Positions 45,370-56,775 are shown, counted from the first letter of the stretch. The stretch: DNA of 64,000 bases from Sophora flavescens (GCA_030762895.1 CM061067.1:55648200-55712199); one strand, 5' to 3'. Program-made: numbers and translations. The notes: a model not told the origin generated them from the letters alone.

Positions 45370-46690
45370 TGATGTGCTAGGATTCCAGCAAGTGTACCGG
45401 ATTCGTCGCCAAGTAATAAAAAGATATCGATCCCACAGAGACCGTGATCTCAAATCGCAACTAATTATCAAATCGATAAAACTGGACTATAAGAAAAGGA
45501 TTTTGAAAAGGTTTTGATATTTGAAATCGGAATCAAGTAACAATCAAATTTAAAATTGCAATTAAACAAAATAGGAAAGTAAATCAGTTTAGGGGTTTTT
45601 CAAATCTAAGGGATTCCTAGGAATTCGGTTACCAACAAGATTGTTCATGTTACTAAATTGACTACCCCTTGTTAATTACCAAAATTACTTTGAAGGCGAA
45701 TTTATCCTAAATTAGTTAATGCTCCCTCTAGGGTTACAAAAACCGTGCCCAATTAAACCAACCCCTACTCTCGTGGTATTTGAATTTAGATTGAACCCTT
45801 TACACTTTGTGACAATTCGTGAATCCTCGAAGGACCACTTCTAACTCTCGTGATTTAAGTCCTAAGTCTGATTCTATAGATCCGATACCTAAGTCCACCG
45901 CTAGGTTCCTCCTTAGAATATCTATGACACGCAAATAAGTGGCCACCGAATTTACGAGTAATTAAAACAATAGAAATCAGATCTAAAGCAAAATTGAAAT
46001 TAACAAAGGTAAAACATCAATTCGTAAACATAACTCAGATATTGGGCATAGCCCCAATCCCTAGAAATAAAGCTACTAATCAAGCATTGTCATGGTGATG
46101 ACAAGCTTGGTTAACAACAACATGAAATAAAACCTAAGAGAAGAGAGGAAGAAGAAGAAGAGAGATCCTAAAAATTTGCCTAAGTGTAGCAGCCCAAAAA
46201 GTCCTCCTCCATCTCTGCCTAGATGCCATATTTATAGATTAGGGAAGTTTGAATCCCAATCAAACACAAATTCAGATCAAATCAGTTTCTTCAGGTCCAA
46301 ATATTGCGCGTCACGGCCGTGACGGATTCTGCCTTGGGCGTTTCTTCACTAATTGGTCAGTCACGGCCGTGACCAGCATCACGGCTAGGCCGTGATCAGT
46401 TCTGCCTGTGAGGGTCTGGTTCAGCTGACATGTCACGGCTGTGATGGGCATCACGGCCAGGCCGTGACCAGTTTTGACTTTTGCCTTCTTTCTTTTCAGT
46501 TTTGCTCGATCATGGCCGTGATGGGCATCACGGCTAGGCCGTGATGGGCTCTGTTTGGCTCATTTTCTTCACTTTTCAAGCCCCATCTTCATGCAGGCTC
46601 CATCATGGTCAATCTTGAGCATTTTGATCCTTAATTCCTGCAAAACAACACCACAAAACCGCCTTACTCGTTCCAAAGTAAAAACTAACA
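45370..46690 (-). mobile_element. 5' LTR (minus sense) of the gag-only element, outer end missing
   Basis: 1321 bp, collinear with 39709-41025 and very similar. It stops at aaaactaaca, 81 bp short of the LTR end seen at 41106, and is joined directly to the U2 terminal-exon region. The palindromic cassette at 46310-46545 differs from that in the other LTR by loss of one half-module and gain of another near 46515. Confidence 0.88.
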
Positions 46691-47181
46691 GACAAGGAAC
46701 CTAAACTTGGCTTATCTTCCTCACTAACTGCAATCACTCCATTTTTAGTTGTTGTTAGGTTTGTCTGAGTCTGAATTGAAACCCACCTGACACATAAACA
46801 AAAACATGTCATATTAAGATTTGAGTACAAAAGCAAAGTAGGTAAGTTACCCCAATTTTTAATAACATCAAGAAATTCAGTGTAGAAATCGGATAAAGTA
46901 GTTTTTGACAACTTGAAATGCACATTCACCTCCTTCATCCTTCTATCCTCTTTAGATATCTTTTTGTCTAACTCTGCAATCTTTTTTTATCCAGGTCCAC
47001 CTTCCTTTTGGACATATTGGTAAGACTGTTATTTGTCGCGGTCTGCTTCTTCTTCTTCTTTGATATGTTTTTGGCCAATTCTGATTTTTCTTTCTCCAAA
47101 ATGCTCTACACATTTGCAATAACTGCCTTCGACTTTTCCATCTCAGCAATATCCGCATCATTTTACTTAAGAAAATTGTAT
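46691..47181 (-). pseudogene. U2 coiled-coil gene fragment with intron
   Basis: Exon part SKTTLSDFYTEFLDVIKNWG, donor GGTAACTT, intron ending TTTATGTGTCAG, then exon WVSIQTQTNLTTTKNGVI. The upstream heptad region is out of frame because of small indels near 46990 and 47110. The retained intron shows that the source was genomic DNA and not a processed transcript. Confidence 0.65.
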
Positions 47182-47344
47182 AAGTATCCCGCCTGGGGGT
47201 ACATTTGCAAGAATGAAACTCATAGGAATTGACGGGAGCCCGCACAAGCGGTGGAGCATGTGGTTTATTTCGATGTAAAGCGAAGTACCTTACCAGGGCT
47301 TGACATATCGCAAATCCTCTTGAAAGAGAGGGGTGCCTTCGGGT
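47182..47344 (+). pseudogene. Plastid 16S rRNA fragment in U2 (shortened)
   Basis: Matches the 5' part of the fragment in U1 (aagtatcccgcctggggg to gagaggggtgccttcggg). The rest is replaced by 47345-47450, which carries an inverted 16S piece (tttcattcttgcgaacgta) and a direct piece (gtgcatggctgtcgt) and then skips to attgccatccc. Confidence 0.85.
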
Positions 47345-48181
47345 TTAGGGTTTCATTCTTGCGAACGTAATCCCGTAACAATTGTGCATGGCTGTCGTAT
47401 AGTACATTCTTGAGAGCATATTCCTGATTGCCATCCCAGACGGAGCTTCCCTAAGACGATTGTAAAACTTCGTCAGCTACGACTGTGTTACCGGAATCCA
47501 TATTATCTACAATAAATTTCTATGATATATTTCCGTGGATTTCTAAGATATTCAACACAAACACTTCAACAAACACAAAATTCAAAAAGAAAGAAGGGAT
47601 GAAAGAAAAGCTTACTGCAGACTAGATCTAATTGAACTGTGGCGGGAAATAGGGAAAGAATGTGCGTGCAGAAGGCGACTGTGTCATGGCAGGAAGCGAA
47701 GGAAGAAGGAAGGGTTAGGTTAAGGGAAGGAAACACAAATGGGTAAGTCTGTAAGTAATGAAGGTTGGGAATTGTGGGCTTAGCCCTTTCATACGTTAAT
47801 CACTGCTATCCTGTAAACCGTAGCCAGCACAAGTATTGGTATCGGGTCTTGGTTGGCTGCGTGGGCTTTGGGCTCGAATTGTTTGTTGGGCCTGTTTGGT
47901 ACAATCAATGGATCTTTCATTTTTATCCATCCATCAAAACAATTAGCTACCTTCTTTGAATTTCATGAAAACCTTACTTAATTATCTAGTTTTTATATTC
48001 TTGTAAAAATAAATATCATATTTCACTTTTTTTTAATTATAATAAATGTCATTTTTTTATTAAAACCTTTAAATTTTACTTTTCATTTTATTCCTTAACA
48101 TATTTAAAATTAGCTATTTGCATGAGCCATACATCCAAAAATAGCTAGTGCCAAGTGGCCATCTTGAATCACCATAATAAT

Positions 48182-48701
48182 CAAACACACTAATGTAAAC
48201 AATGATCAATTGATAAGGAACCTAAACTTGGCTTATCTTCCTCTCTAATTGCAACCACTCCATTTTTAGTTGTTGTTAGGTTCGTCTGAATCTGAATTGA
48301 AACCCACCTGACACATAAACAAAAACATGTCATATTAAGATTTGAGTACAAAAGCAAAGTAGGTAAGTTACCCCAATTTTTATTAACATCAAGAAATTCA
48401 GTGTAGAAATCGGATAAAGTAGCTTCTGACAACTTGAAATGCACATCCACCTCCTTCATCATTCTATCCTCTTTAGATATCTTTTCGTCTAACTCTGCAA
48501 TCTTTTTTATCCAGGTCCACCTTCCTTTTGGACATATTGGTAAGCCTGATATTTGCCACGGTCTGCTTCTTCTTCTCCTTTGATATGTTTTTGCCCAATT
48601 CTGATTTTTCTTTCTCCAAAATGCTCTATGCATTTGCAATAGCTGCCTTCGACTTTTCCATCTCGGCAATATCCATATCGTTTTACTTAAGAAAATTGTA
48701 T
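48182..48701 (-). pseudogene. U3 coiled-coil gene fragment
   Basis: From 48510 down the frame reads IAELDEKISKEDRMMKEVDV, HFKLSEATLSDFYTEFLDVN, then intron sequence and the last exon to a stop near 48190. The upstream heptads are out of frame. A 188-codon open frame therefore runs from antisense 16S through a shifted coiled coil, the unspliced intron and the last exon; its coding status is doubtful. Confidence 0.6.
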
Positions 48702-49075
48702 AAGTATCCCGACGTTTGCAAGAATGAAACTCATAGGAATTGACGGGAGACCGCACAAGCGATGGAGCATGTGGTTTAATTCGATGTAAAGTGAAGAACC
48801 TTACCAGGGCTTGACATACCGCAAATCCTCTTGAAAGAGAAGGGTGCCTTCGGTTTTAGGGTTTGATTCTTGCGAACGTACTCCCATAACAATTGTGCAT
48901 GGCTGTCATATAGTACATTCTTGAGAGCGTACCCCTTCTGGGTTAGGGTTTCATCACTTCGGGAACGCGGTCACAGGTGGTGCATGGCTATCGTCATCCT
49001 GTGCCGAAAGGTGTTGGGTTAAGTCCCGCAACGAGCGCTGAAGGGATGCAACTTAGACCCTCCTAATTGCCATCC
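48702..49075 (+). pseudogene. Plastid 16S rRNA fragment in U3 with 110-bp scrambled insert
   Basis: 16S sequence runs from aagtatcccgacg to about 48852, is broken by a roughly 110-bp insert (about 48853-48958), then resumes at cgggaacgcggtcacaggtg and continues to ttgccatccc. The insert contains inverted 16S pieces. Confidence 0.88.
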
Positions 49076-50292
49076 CAGATGGAGCTTCCCTAAGACGATT
49101 GTGAAACTTCGTCAACTACGACTGTGTTACCGGAATCCATATTATCTACAATAAATTTCTATGATGATATTTCCATGGATTTCTAAGATATTCAATACAA
49201 ACACTTCAACAAACACAAAACTCGGAAAGAAAGAAAGAAAGAAGGGATGAAAGAAAATCTTACTTCAGACTAGATGTAATTGAACTGCAGCGGGAAAAAA
49301 GAAGGAATGTGCATGCAGATGGCGACTGTGTGATGGCAGGAAGTGAAGGAAGAAGGAAGGGTTAGGTTAAGGAAGGGAAACACAAATGGATAAGTTTGTA
49401 AGTAACGAAGGTTGGGAATTGTGGGCTTAGCCCTTCCATACGTTAATCATTACTTTCCTGTAAACCGTAGCTAGCAGGTATTGGTATCGGGTCTTTGTTT
49501 GCTGCTTGGGCTTGGGGCTCGAATTGCTTGTTGGGCCTATTTGATACCATCGATGAATCTTTCATTTTTAGCCATCCATCAAAATAATTAGTCAGATCCT
49601 TTGAATTTCATGAAAATTTTACTTAATTATCTAGTTTTTATATTCTTGTAAAAATAAATATCATATTTCACTTTTTTTAATTATAATAAATGTCATTTTT
49701 TTTAATAAAACCTTTAAATTTCACTTTTCATTTTATTCCTTAACATATTTAAAATTAGCTATTTGCAGGAGGCATACATCCAAAAATAGCTAGTGCCCAA
49801 TGACCATCTTAAATCACCATAATAATCAAACACACTAATGTAAACAATGATCAATTGATAAGGAACCTAAACTCGACTTATCTTCCTCACTAACTGCAGC
49901 CACCTGACACATAAACAAAAATATGTCATATTAAGATTTGAGTACAAAAGCAAAATAGGTAAGTTGCCCCAATTTTTAATAACATCAAGAAATTCAGTGT
50001 AGAAATCGGATAAAGTAGCTTCTGACAACTTGAAATGCACATCCGCCTCCTTCATCCTTCTATCCTCTTTAGATATCTTTTCATCTAACTCTGCAATCTT
50101 TTTTATCCAAGTCCACCTTCCTTTTGGACATATTGGTAAGCCTGATATTTGCCGCGGTCTGCTTCTTCTTCTCCTTTGACATGTTTTTGCCCAATTTTGA
50201 TTTTTCTTTCTCCAAAATGCTTTACGCATTTGCAATACTTTGACTTTTCCATCTCAGCAATATCCGCATCGTTTTACTTAAGAAAATTGTAT

Positions 50293-50523
50293 AAGTATCC
50301 CCCCTGGGGGGTACGATCGCAAGAATGAAACTCATAGGAATTGACGGGAGCCCGCACAAGTGGTGGAGCATGTGGTTTAATTCGATGTAAAGTGAAGAAC
50401 CTTACCAGGGCTTGACATGACGCAAATCCTCTTAAAAGAGAGGTCTGCCTTCGGGTTTAGGTTTTAATTCTTGCGAACATACTCCCGTAACAATTGTGCA
50501 TGGATGTCGTAGAGTACATTCTT
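50293..50523 (+). pseudogene. Plastid 16S rRNA fragment in U4, first part
   Basis: aagtatccc and gtacgatcgcaagaatgaaa to gagaggtctgccttcggg, then the scrambled insert with inverted piece attcttgcgaacatactccc. The target duplication TTCTT of the chromovirus (50519-50523) falls inside this insert. Confidence 0.85.
50519..50523. other. Target-site duplication (left) of the chromovirus, TTCTT
   Basis: Repeated perfectly at 59987-59991. Joining the flanks gives the uninterrupted phrase seen at the same place in U2 and U3 (agtacattcttgagagc). Confidence 0.92.
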
Positions 50524-51691
50524 TGTAACGCCCTTTGTTACATTAGTAATCCCAAGATAAAATCAATAAAAATCCTTTAAAACATTTAATTAACACATAT
50601 ATCTCATAAGGAAAAATTAAATAAAAAATATATATATTTAGTCTGAAAATACCTCATATTAAATAATGTAGTAATAAAACATCCATGTAATGAATATAAA
50701 TATAAATCAAAACCACAAGCCTCAAAACCGGGCGTCTAATTACAATTCGAAAAAAAGAAATACATAAACAAAAAAAGAACGTTGTCAGCACCCTCAACCA
50801 TACTGCATTACTAACCAACTAGGCGATAAGAAAATGACTCCTCAGGTCTCTGGGTCCTCAACAGCGATGTCCTCGGTCTCTGAAAACAATACTTATAATG
50901 AGATATAAAATCCCAGTGATCAACAATAAGTTTTATAAAATATTTTCGAAAATAGCATTGTTCTCAGTCGGCACGGTAACCGGAAAAACTGTCCATGGCA
51001 CCCGCTAATTTTCCAAAATAATATATATAAAAGAAAATACTTTTAATATCAACAACAATCTCATCAACTCAATAGCATATAACGTAACAATAACTCCTCT
51101 CAATACATCACATTCCATATACCAAATAAATTCTAGATTAATCCAAGCGGCCCGAAGACCTCCTAATTAAATTGGTCTCTTGCCGGCATGCCACAAATTC
51201 ACACATCACACGACAATGGCGTCCCATTGCCCACCCCTACTCACGAGGAGTGTTTCGATGTCACCCTCATGTCGGGTACATTTCCATTTCGATACCTCCC
51301 ATGTGCACATGGTGGTATTTCTCCTTTTTCGACACCCCAACCTGCGGCGGTGTTACTTTCGATACTCCTTTTTAGGTAGTATTACTCACTTTCGACATCC
51401 CAATCACATGGCGATGTTACTTTCGATACCTCATTAAGGCGGTATTACTCTTCGATACCCCTAACATAGGTGGTATTGCGACAAACATCATACAACTCAT
51501 CATAAGGTATAAATTTCACATGTAACAGCTCATTTACCATAAATTAAATAATTAATCTTGTCATGCATACCAACTAGACTCATATCATGTCACCAAGTAA
51601 TTTTTTTAACTACACTATGACAATCACGAACATCAAGACATAACATATGTCATCAAACATATCATTTAACTAGTACAAATATCAATCAAGA

Positions 51692-51712
51692 ACACACACA
51701 CGCGCGCGCGCG

Positions 51713-51775
<63 letters not shown>
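51692..51775. repeat. Alternating purine-pyrimidine tract (AC)n(GC)n(AC)n(TA)n
   Basis: About 84 bp of uninterrupted alternating purine-pyrimidine sequence with a central CG run of about 20 bp. Such tracts favour left-handed Z-DNA. Present only in this LTR copy. Confidence 0.95.
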
Positions 51776-52496
51776 TCTTTTTGACTATAAACCAATGGGA
51801 TTTAATACATGCTGTGACTAAGCTATTAAAGTTCAATTAAATAAAATTATATGCTCCCAGGAGGTAAAACCATGCGTCAGTGGAACACCAATGCCTATTG
51901 AATTGAACTTGGCATACAGGACTTCACAAAAGTAGTTAAAGATAAAAAAAACTACTCCTGTGAGGTTTTGGATGTACAGTACGAAACTTTAGTGATTTTA
52001 CCATCTGGCTTAAACACAAGAATTTCGTTCACAGAACGACAAATTAGCAATAAACGACTTCTTTTAATTTTAGGGAAAACATATTTACTAATTCAGTTCA
52101 TCAAATCGATTACAAAAAAAAACTCTCAAAAGGTAATCTTTTGTCAACTCAAACAATCATTCATACCATGGAAAGGGTTCGTAAAAAGTATTGTTACTCA
52201 CCTCTCGAAAACCTCCAATGTGATCTAAAACTTATTTTTGATAAGAATTAGTGCTTCCTTAAAAATTATTCTTCCCTTCACTGGCGTTCTTGGATCTACG
52301 TATTGTAAAAGTTGTACTGCCAAAGAAAGGAAATATCTTTCTGTCGCTATACTGTGCGGTGCTCCAATCCGTGCGCAGTGGCCAACTTCTATATATAAGC
52401 ACAGTAGGCACACCCATTTAATGCATAGGAAGTCTTTTAGGTTTTATAATCCTTTTTTTTTTTTTTAACCTGTGAGTAATCAGGTGCCAAAGTACA

Positions 52497-52497
<1 letters not shown>

Positions 52498-52547
<50 letters not shown>
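52498..52547. repeat. (TA)n microsatellite in the chromovirus 3' LTR
   Basis: About 24 TA dinucleotides after the phrase aagtacacca. Confidence 0.95.
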
Positions 52548-52550
<3 letters not shown>

Positions 52551-52746
52551 TCTCTTATTTTTTTTATATATTTATTTTAATTTAATATTTCTTTTGTATT
52601 CACTAACCAATTTTAATAAATTTTATACTAATAAATTCTCACCACTAAACCTCTTAATCATATTTTATTTTTATTATATCATTATTTTTTTTATAACTTA
52701 ATCTTTTTTTTTCAAATTAATTATATTAGAATTTTAGGATGTTACA

Positions 52747-52762
52747 TTTTCTCCCCTCCTTA
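52747..52762 (-). promoter_or_regulatory. Polypurine tract of the chromovirus
   Basis: On the minus strand AAGGAGGGGAGAAAA lies directly before the TGTAACATCC start of the 3' LTR. Confidence 0.88.
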
Positions 52763-52846
52763 GAGAATTTCGTCCCCGAAATTCATCTCATACACACGCA
52801 CCTATTGTAACATATGTTATATTCAAAACTAAAAGGTTACCATACC

Positions 52847-54168
52847 TTAGATAATAAAATCTAGGTATTGACGAACGATGTCCTCCTCCATCTCCCAGGT
52901 GGCTTCCTCGGGAGTCAATCCTTTCCATAACACCTTCACCAATGGAATTGTCTTGTTCCTCAGAGTCTTAGTGCTCTTGTCCATGATCTGACTAGGCTTT
53001 CGCTTATAGATCAAATTATCCTTCAATTGTACAGACTCAGGAGTTATCACGTGAGATTCATCAGGCACATATTTTCTGAGTTGCGACACATGGAAAACAT
53101 CATGAAGGTTTGCCAACTGTGGTGGAAGAGCCAATTGATAAGCAACAGGCCCTACTCTTTTAAGGATTTGGAAAGGCACCATGAAACGAGGATTTAGCTT
53201 GCAGACTTTCATCGACCTCCCTACCCCCGTCTTAGAAGTGACTCTCAAAAATACATGCTCACTTTCCTGGAATTCTAGAGGCTTTCTCCTTTTGTTGGCA
53301 TAGCTCTTTTGTCTACTTTGCGCCGTGTGCATCCTCTCCCTAATCATTTTGATTTTCTCAGAGGTTTCCTGGACCAATTCAGGTCCTATCAAGGTTTTCT
53401 CACCTACCTCACACCAACATAAAGGGGACCTACACTTTCTCCCATATAGGGCCTCATAGGGTGTCATGCCTATACTAGCGTGATAACTATTGTCATACAC
53501 AAACTCAATGAGGGGTAGGAATCTATCCCAACTCCCTCCTTCATCCAAGACACACGCCCTAAGCATGTCCTCAAGGGTCTGAATGGTCCACTCTGACTAA
53601 CCATCCGTTTGGGGATGATAGGCCGTGCTAAGGTTCAACTTAGTCCCAAAGGCTTGCTGAAAAACCCTCCAAAATCTAGAGGTAAACCTCGGGTCTCTAT
53701 CTGACACTATAGATGTGGGTATCCCATGAAGCTTGACTATTTCCTTGATATAGAGGTATGCCAACTTGTCTAAGCTATAGGTTGCCTATCCACTATCACC
53801 CAAATGGCGTCTAAGCCCAAACGCGTCTTAGGTAACCCCATCACAAAGTCTATAGAAATTCTCTCCCACTTCCATTCTGAAATCTCCAAGGACTGCAACA
53901 ACCCCGAAGGCTTCTGATGTTCTATCTTAACCTTTTGGCACACTAAACACCTATCTACGAAGCTAGCCACATCCTTTTTCATTCCTGGACACCAATACAT
54001 CCTCTTAAGGTCTTGGTACATCTTAGTTATTCCAGGATGTATGATAAACTTTCCCTTATGAGCCTCCTCTAATATCTTCTCTCTAAGGCCCCCCTCCTTA
54101 GGAACAACGATCCTATTCTTAAACTTCACTACCCCATCAACAGACAACTCATAACCCTCTTGTCCCAA
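52847..54168 (-). pseudogene. Chromovirus integrase with C-terminal chromodomain-like tail
   Basis: Zinc-binding HHCC part at 54060-53930 (HPGITKMYQDLKRMYWCPGM, CLVCQKVK), core begins SIDFVMGLPKTR. A frameshift near 53775-53790 and a TAG stop at about 53595 (in the NPQTDG-SEW context of the core) break it. The last part (53566-52847) has the GKKCRSPLCW-like block, FHVSQLRKYV and a tail IPLVKVLWKGLTPEEATWEM that fits a group of chromodomains. This places the element among chromoviruses, probably the Tekay/Del lineage. Confidence 0.88.
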
Positions 54169-54174
54169 CCGAGA

Positions 54175-55357
54175 CTACAACTCTTGGTCTAAAAGTTGTT
54201 CCCTCCTAACCTCGTCTCTAAGGTCGCTATTAATTTCCAACCTATTCAGCTTCAAACTTAAGACATTTAAGGACACATCCAACACCTCCAGATTCATGTC
54301 CCTAAACTCTTCCATAAGGTTCATCTCTTGCACCATCAAGCTCGACACGTGTAGGTACTTCCTACTCAAAGCATCTGCCACCACATTGGCTTTTCCCGGA
54401 TGATACTTCAACTCGAAGTCATAGTCCTTAAGGAACTTCATCCACCTTCGTTGTCTCAAGTTCAACTCCTTCTGGTCGAACAGATATTTAAGGCTTTTAT
54501 GGTCACTAAAAACTTCAAACTTCGCCCCATAAAGGTAATGCCTCCAAATCTTAAGGGCAAAGACCACAGCTGCTAGCTCTAGGTCATGGGTAGGGTAATT
54601 CCCCTCATGTGGCCTAAGCTGCCTAGAGGCATATGCTACCACCTTGCCCTCCTGGATTAAGACACATCCCAAGCCATTCTTAGATGCGTCGCAGTATACC
54701 ACAAAACTCACTAAGGGATCCGGTATAGTTAAGACTGGTGATGACACCAATCTCCTCTTAAGCTCTTGGAACCCGTCCTCACACTCCTGGTCCCACACAA
54801 AAGGTTTCCCCTTCCTAGTCAACTGGGTCAAAGGTAAGGCTAATCTAGAGAACCCCTCTATGAACTTCCTATAGTAACCAGCTAAGCCTAAGAAACTTCT
54901 CACTTCGGTTACTGTCTTAGGTTGTTCCTATCCCAACACCGCATCAACTTTAGAGGAATCAACCGGTACACCATCCTTTGAGATTGTGTGTCCTAAAAAC
55001 TTTACCTCATCTAGCCAAAACTCACACTTCTCCGGTTCGGCATAAAGACGCTCGTCCCTCAAGATCTGCAACACCAACCTTAAGTGTTCTCCATGTTCTT
55101 CTGGTGTCCTAGAGTATATTAAAATATCATCTATGAACACCACCACAAACCTGTCCAAAAAGGTCCTAAAGATCCGATTCATGTAGTCCATGAAAACGGC
55201 TGGGGCGTTGGTCACACCAAAGGGCATCACCAAATACTCATAGTGCCCATACCTTGTCCTGAAGGCTGTCTTAGGGATGTCCTCGCTTCTAACTCTAATT
55301 TGATGGTATGCCGATCTTAGATCTATTTTGGAAAACACTGACGCTCCCCTTAACTGA
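54175..55357 (-). pseudogene. Chromovirus RT (C-terminal half) and RNase H
   Basis: RT resumes at RGASVFSKIDLRSAYHQIRV right after the solo LTR, with FIDD near 55140 and LGHTISKDGVPVD. A TAG stop lies near 54925. RNase H follows (VYCDASKNGLGCVLIQEGKV, YPTHDLELAAVVFALKIWRH, DHKSLKYLF, NVVADALSRK). A further TAG stop near 54172 separates it from the integrase part. Confidence 0.92.
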
Positions 55358-56775
55358 TGATGCGTTATTTTTAAGATATAAATAAAGGCAAGTGCACCTC
55401 GTCGCAATCAAGTAATACGGTGGTGAGACCGGTTATCGTATCCACAGGGATCGGATGTCAATTACCAATTCGTAAACTCAACAACTATCTAGACTAAACT
55501 AAAGTATGAGAGATTAAACAGAAAATAAAGAAATAAAATGTTTTTGGTCTTTTGGGAATTTTATCGAACACTTGGTATGCAAACAGAGATGTGGTTAAGA
55601 TTGTTAGGGTTAGACTACACTAATCCTCCCTTAATTGCAATGAAATGGTAATCAACACAAGTCCTACTTCAATTATGACAATCAAGCCTTTTCTAAAATA
55701 CTCAAGCCTAATGTCTTAGGTGCATTGAGCCTAAAACCCCAAATCAAACCCTAATGTCTTAGGTGGATTAATCTGTGATTTTGCATTAAGTCAAGACTTA
55801 TAAGATTGCAAGCATTCAACACCTATGTCTAGATTCTTGAACTACTTGGCATATGATTCATGAGCATGCCTTAACACCAACCTTTCAGTCATCTATCAAA
55901 GCAACATATCATTCCTATGGGTAGCTAATCCAAGGAAAGCATTAAGCACAGAATCACATACTCATAAGGAAATAGAGACTTGCATTAAAACATCAAATCA
56001 AATACAACAAGTTCAGAAAAGCTACATCTAACCCCAACAATGGGGGATCAGTTACTCTTATTTACAGAAAACCAAACCAGGGAAATAGGAGAAAAGGAGA
56101 GGAGAGACTCCATGGGAGCTTTCCTTCTTCTTCACAGCAATCCCTCTCAGTAACTCCCCTCTAGGGTCGAAACCCTAGCTCAGCCACAGCCTCCAAGTCC
56201 CCAAGAGTTCTCTCCACCAAAAGCTCCCTCTTTCTGCCCTAAAACAGCAACTTATACCAATCAGATCTGCGCGCGTTCGCGAGGCGAGACATGTCTCGCG
56301 AGGCGAATGTTAAAAATCTGCATTCAGAGAATTGAACTCTCGCAAGGCGAGAGTTGATTCGCGATGCGAGACCGAAAGGTTTTTCTTCAATACGCCCGTG
56401 AAGAGCATCAGGGCCTGGGCGTGATGGCTTCTGTTTGCAGACTCGCGAGGCGAGACATGGGTTCGCGATGCGAACCAGAAAGGCTTGCATTTTCTCCAAC
56501 GATCGACTTTCGGGTCGCGGGGCGAATCCGAGGCTCGCGGGCGAATCACCGAGTGCGCTTGGCTCAATTTCTTCTCTTTTCAAGCTCTTTTTCATCCAAG
56601 CTCCATCAAGGCTAATTTCTGAGCAATTTTCCATTAAATCCTGCAAAACAACACACAGAAACCACCTCATCCGTTCCAAAGGAAAAACTATACAAAATCA
56701 ACACTAAATTGGCCTAACTATATGCAAATGCATGCAGAAATGGACATGGAAAATGAGGTGAAATCACACTCATCA
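55358..56775 (-). mobile_element. Solo LTR inserted in the chromovirus RT
   Basis: 1418 bp, plus strand TGATGCGTTATT...CACTCATCA, flanked by ACTGA on both sides (55353-55357 and 56776-56780). Its ends and internal phrases (ctgcaaaacaacacacagaa, catccgttccaaag) resemble the Athila-like LTRs at 39709 and 24628. It has no internal region or second LTR, so it arose by LTR-LTR recombination. The CpG-rich cassette lies at 56270-56550. Confidence 0.93.
56270..56550. repeat. Palindromic CpG-rich cassette in the solo LTR
   Basis: Several TTCGCGAGGCGAGACATGTC-like and CTCGCGAGGCGA copies, gcgatgcgag variants, and one acgcccgtga...gggcgtgat pair of the second type. Confidence 0.88.

Larger units (their letters stand above)
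39709..46690 (-). mobile_element. Athila-like element with gag and protease only (TR-GAG-like)
   Basis: An LTR element of about 7 kb in minus orientation, inserted in unit U1/U2. 3' LTR 39709-41106, 5' LTR 45370-46690 (outer end truncated), primer-binding site, gag and protease remnants, and a long non-coding 3' part. No reverse transcriptase, RNase H or integrase motif is present. Such gag-only elements need an autonomous partner. The missing outer 75-80 bp of the 5' LTR and direct fusion to gacaaggaacc of U2 mean that no target duplication can be read. Confidence 0.85.
46691..48140 (-). repeat. Chimeric unit U2
   Basis: Terminal exon at about 46691-46800 with an intact acceptor (complement of cccacctgacac), intron, donor at the complement of gtaagttacccc, coiled-coil exon, shortened 16S fragment with inverted 16S piece, first-exon head near 47460-47505, 5' leader with donor near 47615-47625 and promoter block to about 47900. 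The 3'-untranslated-like tail of the next unit follows. Confidence 0.75.
48141..49780 (-). repeat. Chimeric unit U3
   Basis: The most complete unit. Terminal exon and stop at about 48182-48305 (frame ends LSIDHCLH), intron to about 48370, coiled-coil exon to 48701, 16S with scrambled insert 48702-49075, head exon with ATG near 49139, intron, leader donor near 49260-49270, promoter block to about 49560 and tail. Unit length is about 1.64 kb. Confidence 0.78.
49781..50523 (-). repeat. Chimeric unit U4, part 1 (tail, coiled coil, first half of 16S)
   Basis: Continues at 59987 after the chromovirus. It lacks the ggagtgattgcag-type part of the terminal exon present in U2 and U3 (a deletion of about 55 bp near 49900). 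The coiled-coil fragment spans 49867-50292 and the 16S fragment starts at 50293. Confidence 0.75.
50524..52746 (-). mobile_element. 3' LTR (minus sense) of the chromovirus
   Basis: 2223 bp, plus strand TGTAACGCCC...GATGTTACA. It matches the other LTR (58782-59986) at both ends but has about 1 kb more in the middle (about 51688-52680), including an (AC)(GC)(AC)(TA) microsatellite, a poly-T run and a TA tract. Short repeats of a ggcggtgttactttcgatac type lie at 51270-51470. Confidence 0.9.

Noticed and set aside
47008..47232. Plus-strand hydrophobic Phe-rich frames in each chimeric unit (also 48528, 61140, 38792)
   Set aside because: Antisense of the Lys/Glu-rich coiled coil, which always gives a hydrophobic-looking shadow.
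51172..51437. Overlapping plus-strand frames in the chromovirus LTRs (also 59414-59718)
   Set aside because: They translate short LTR repeats (ggcggtgttactttcgatac type) and occur in both LTRs.
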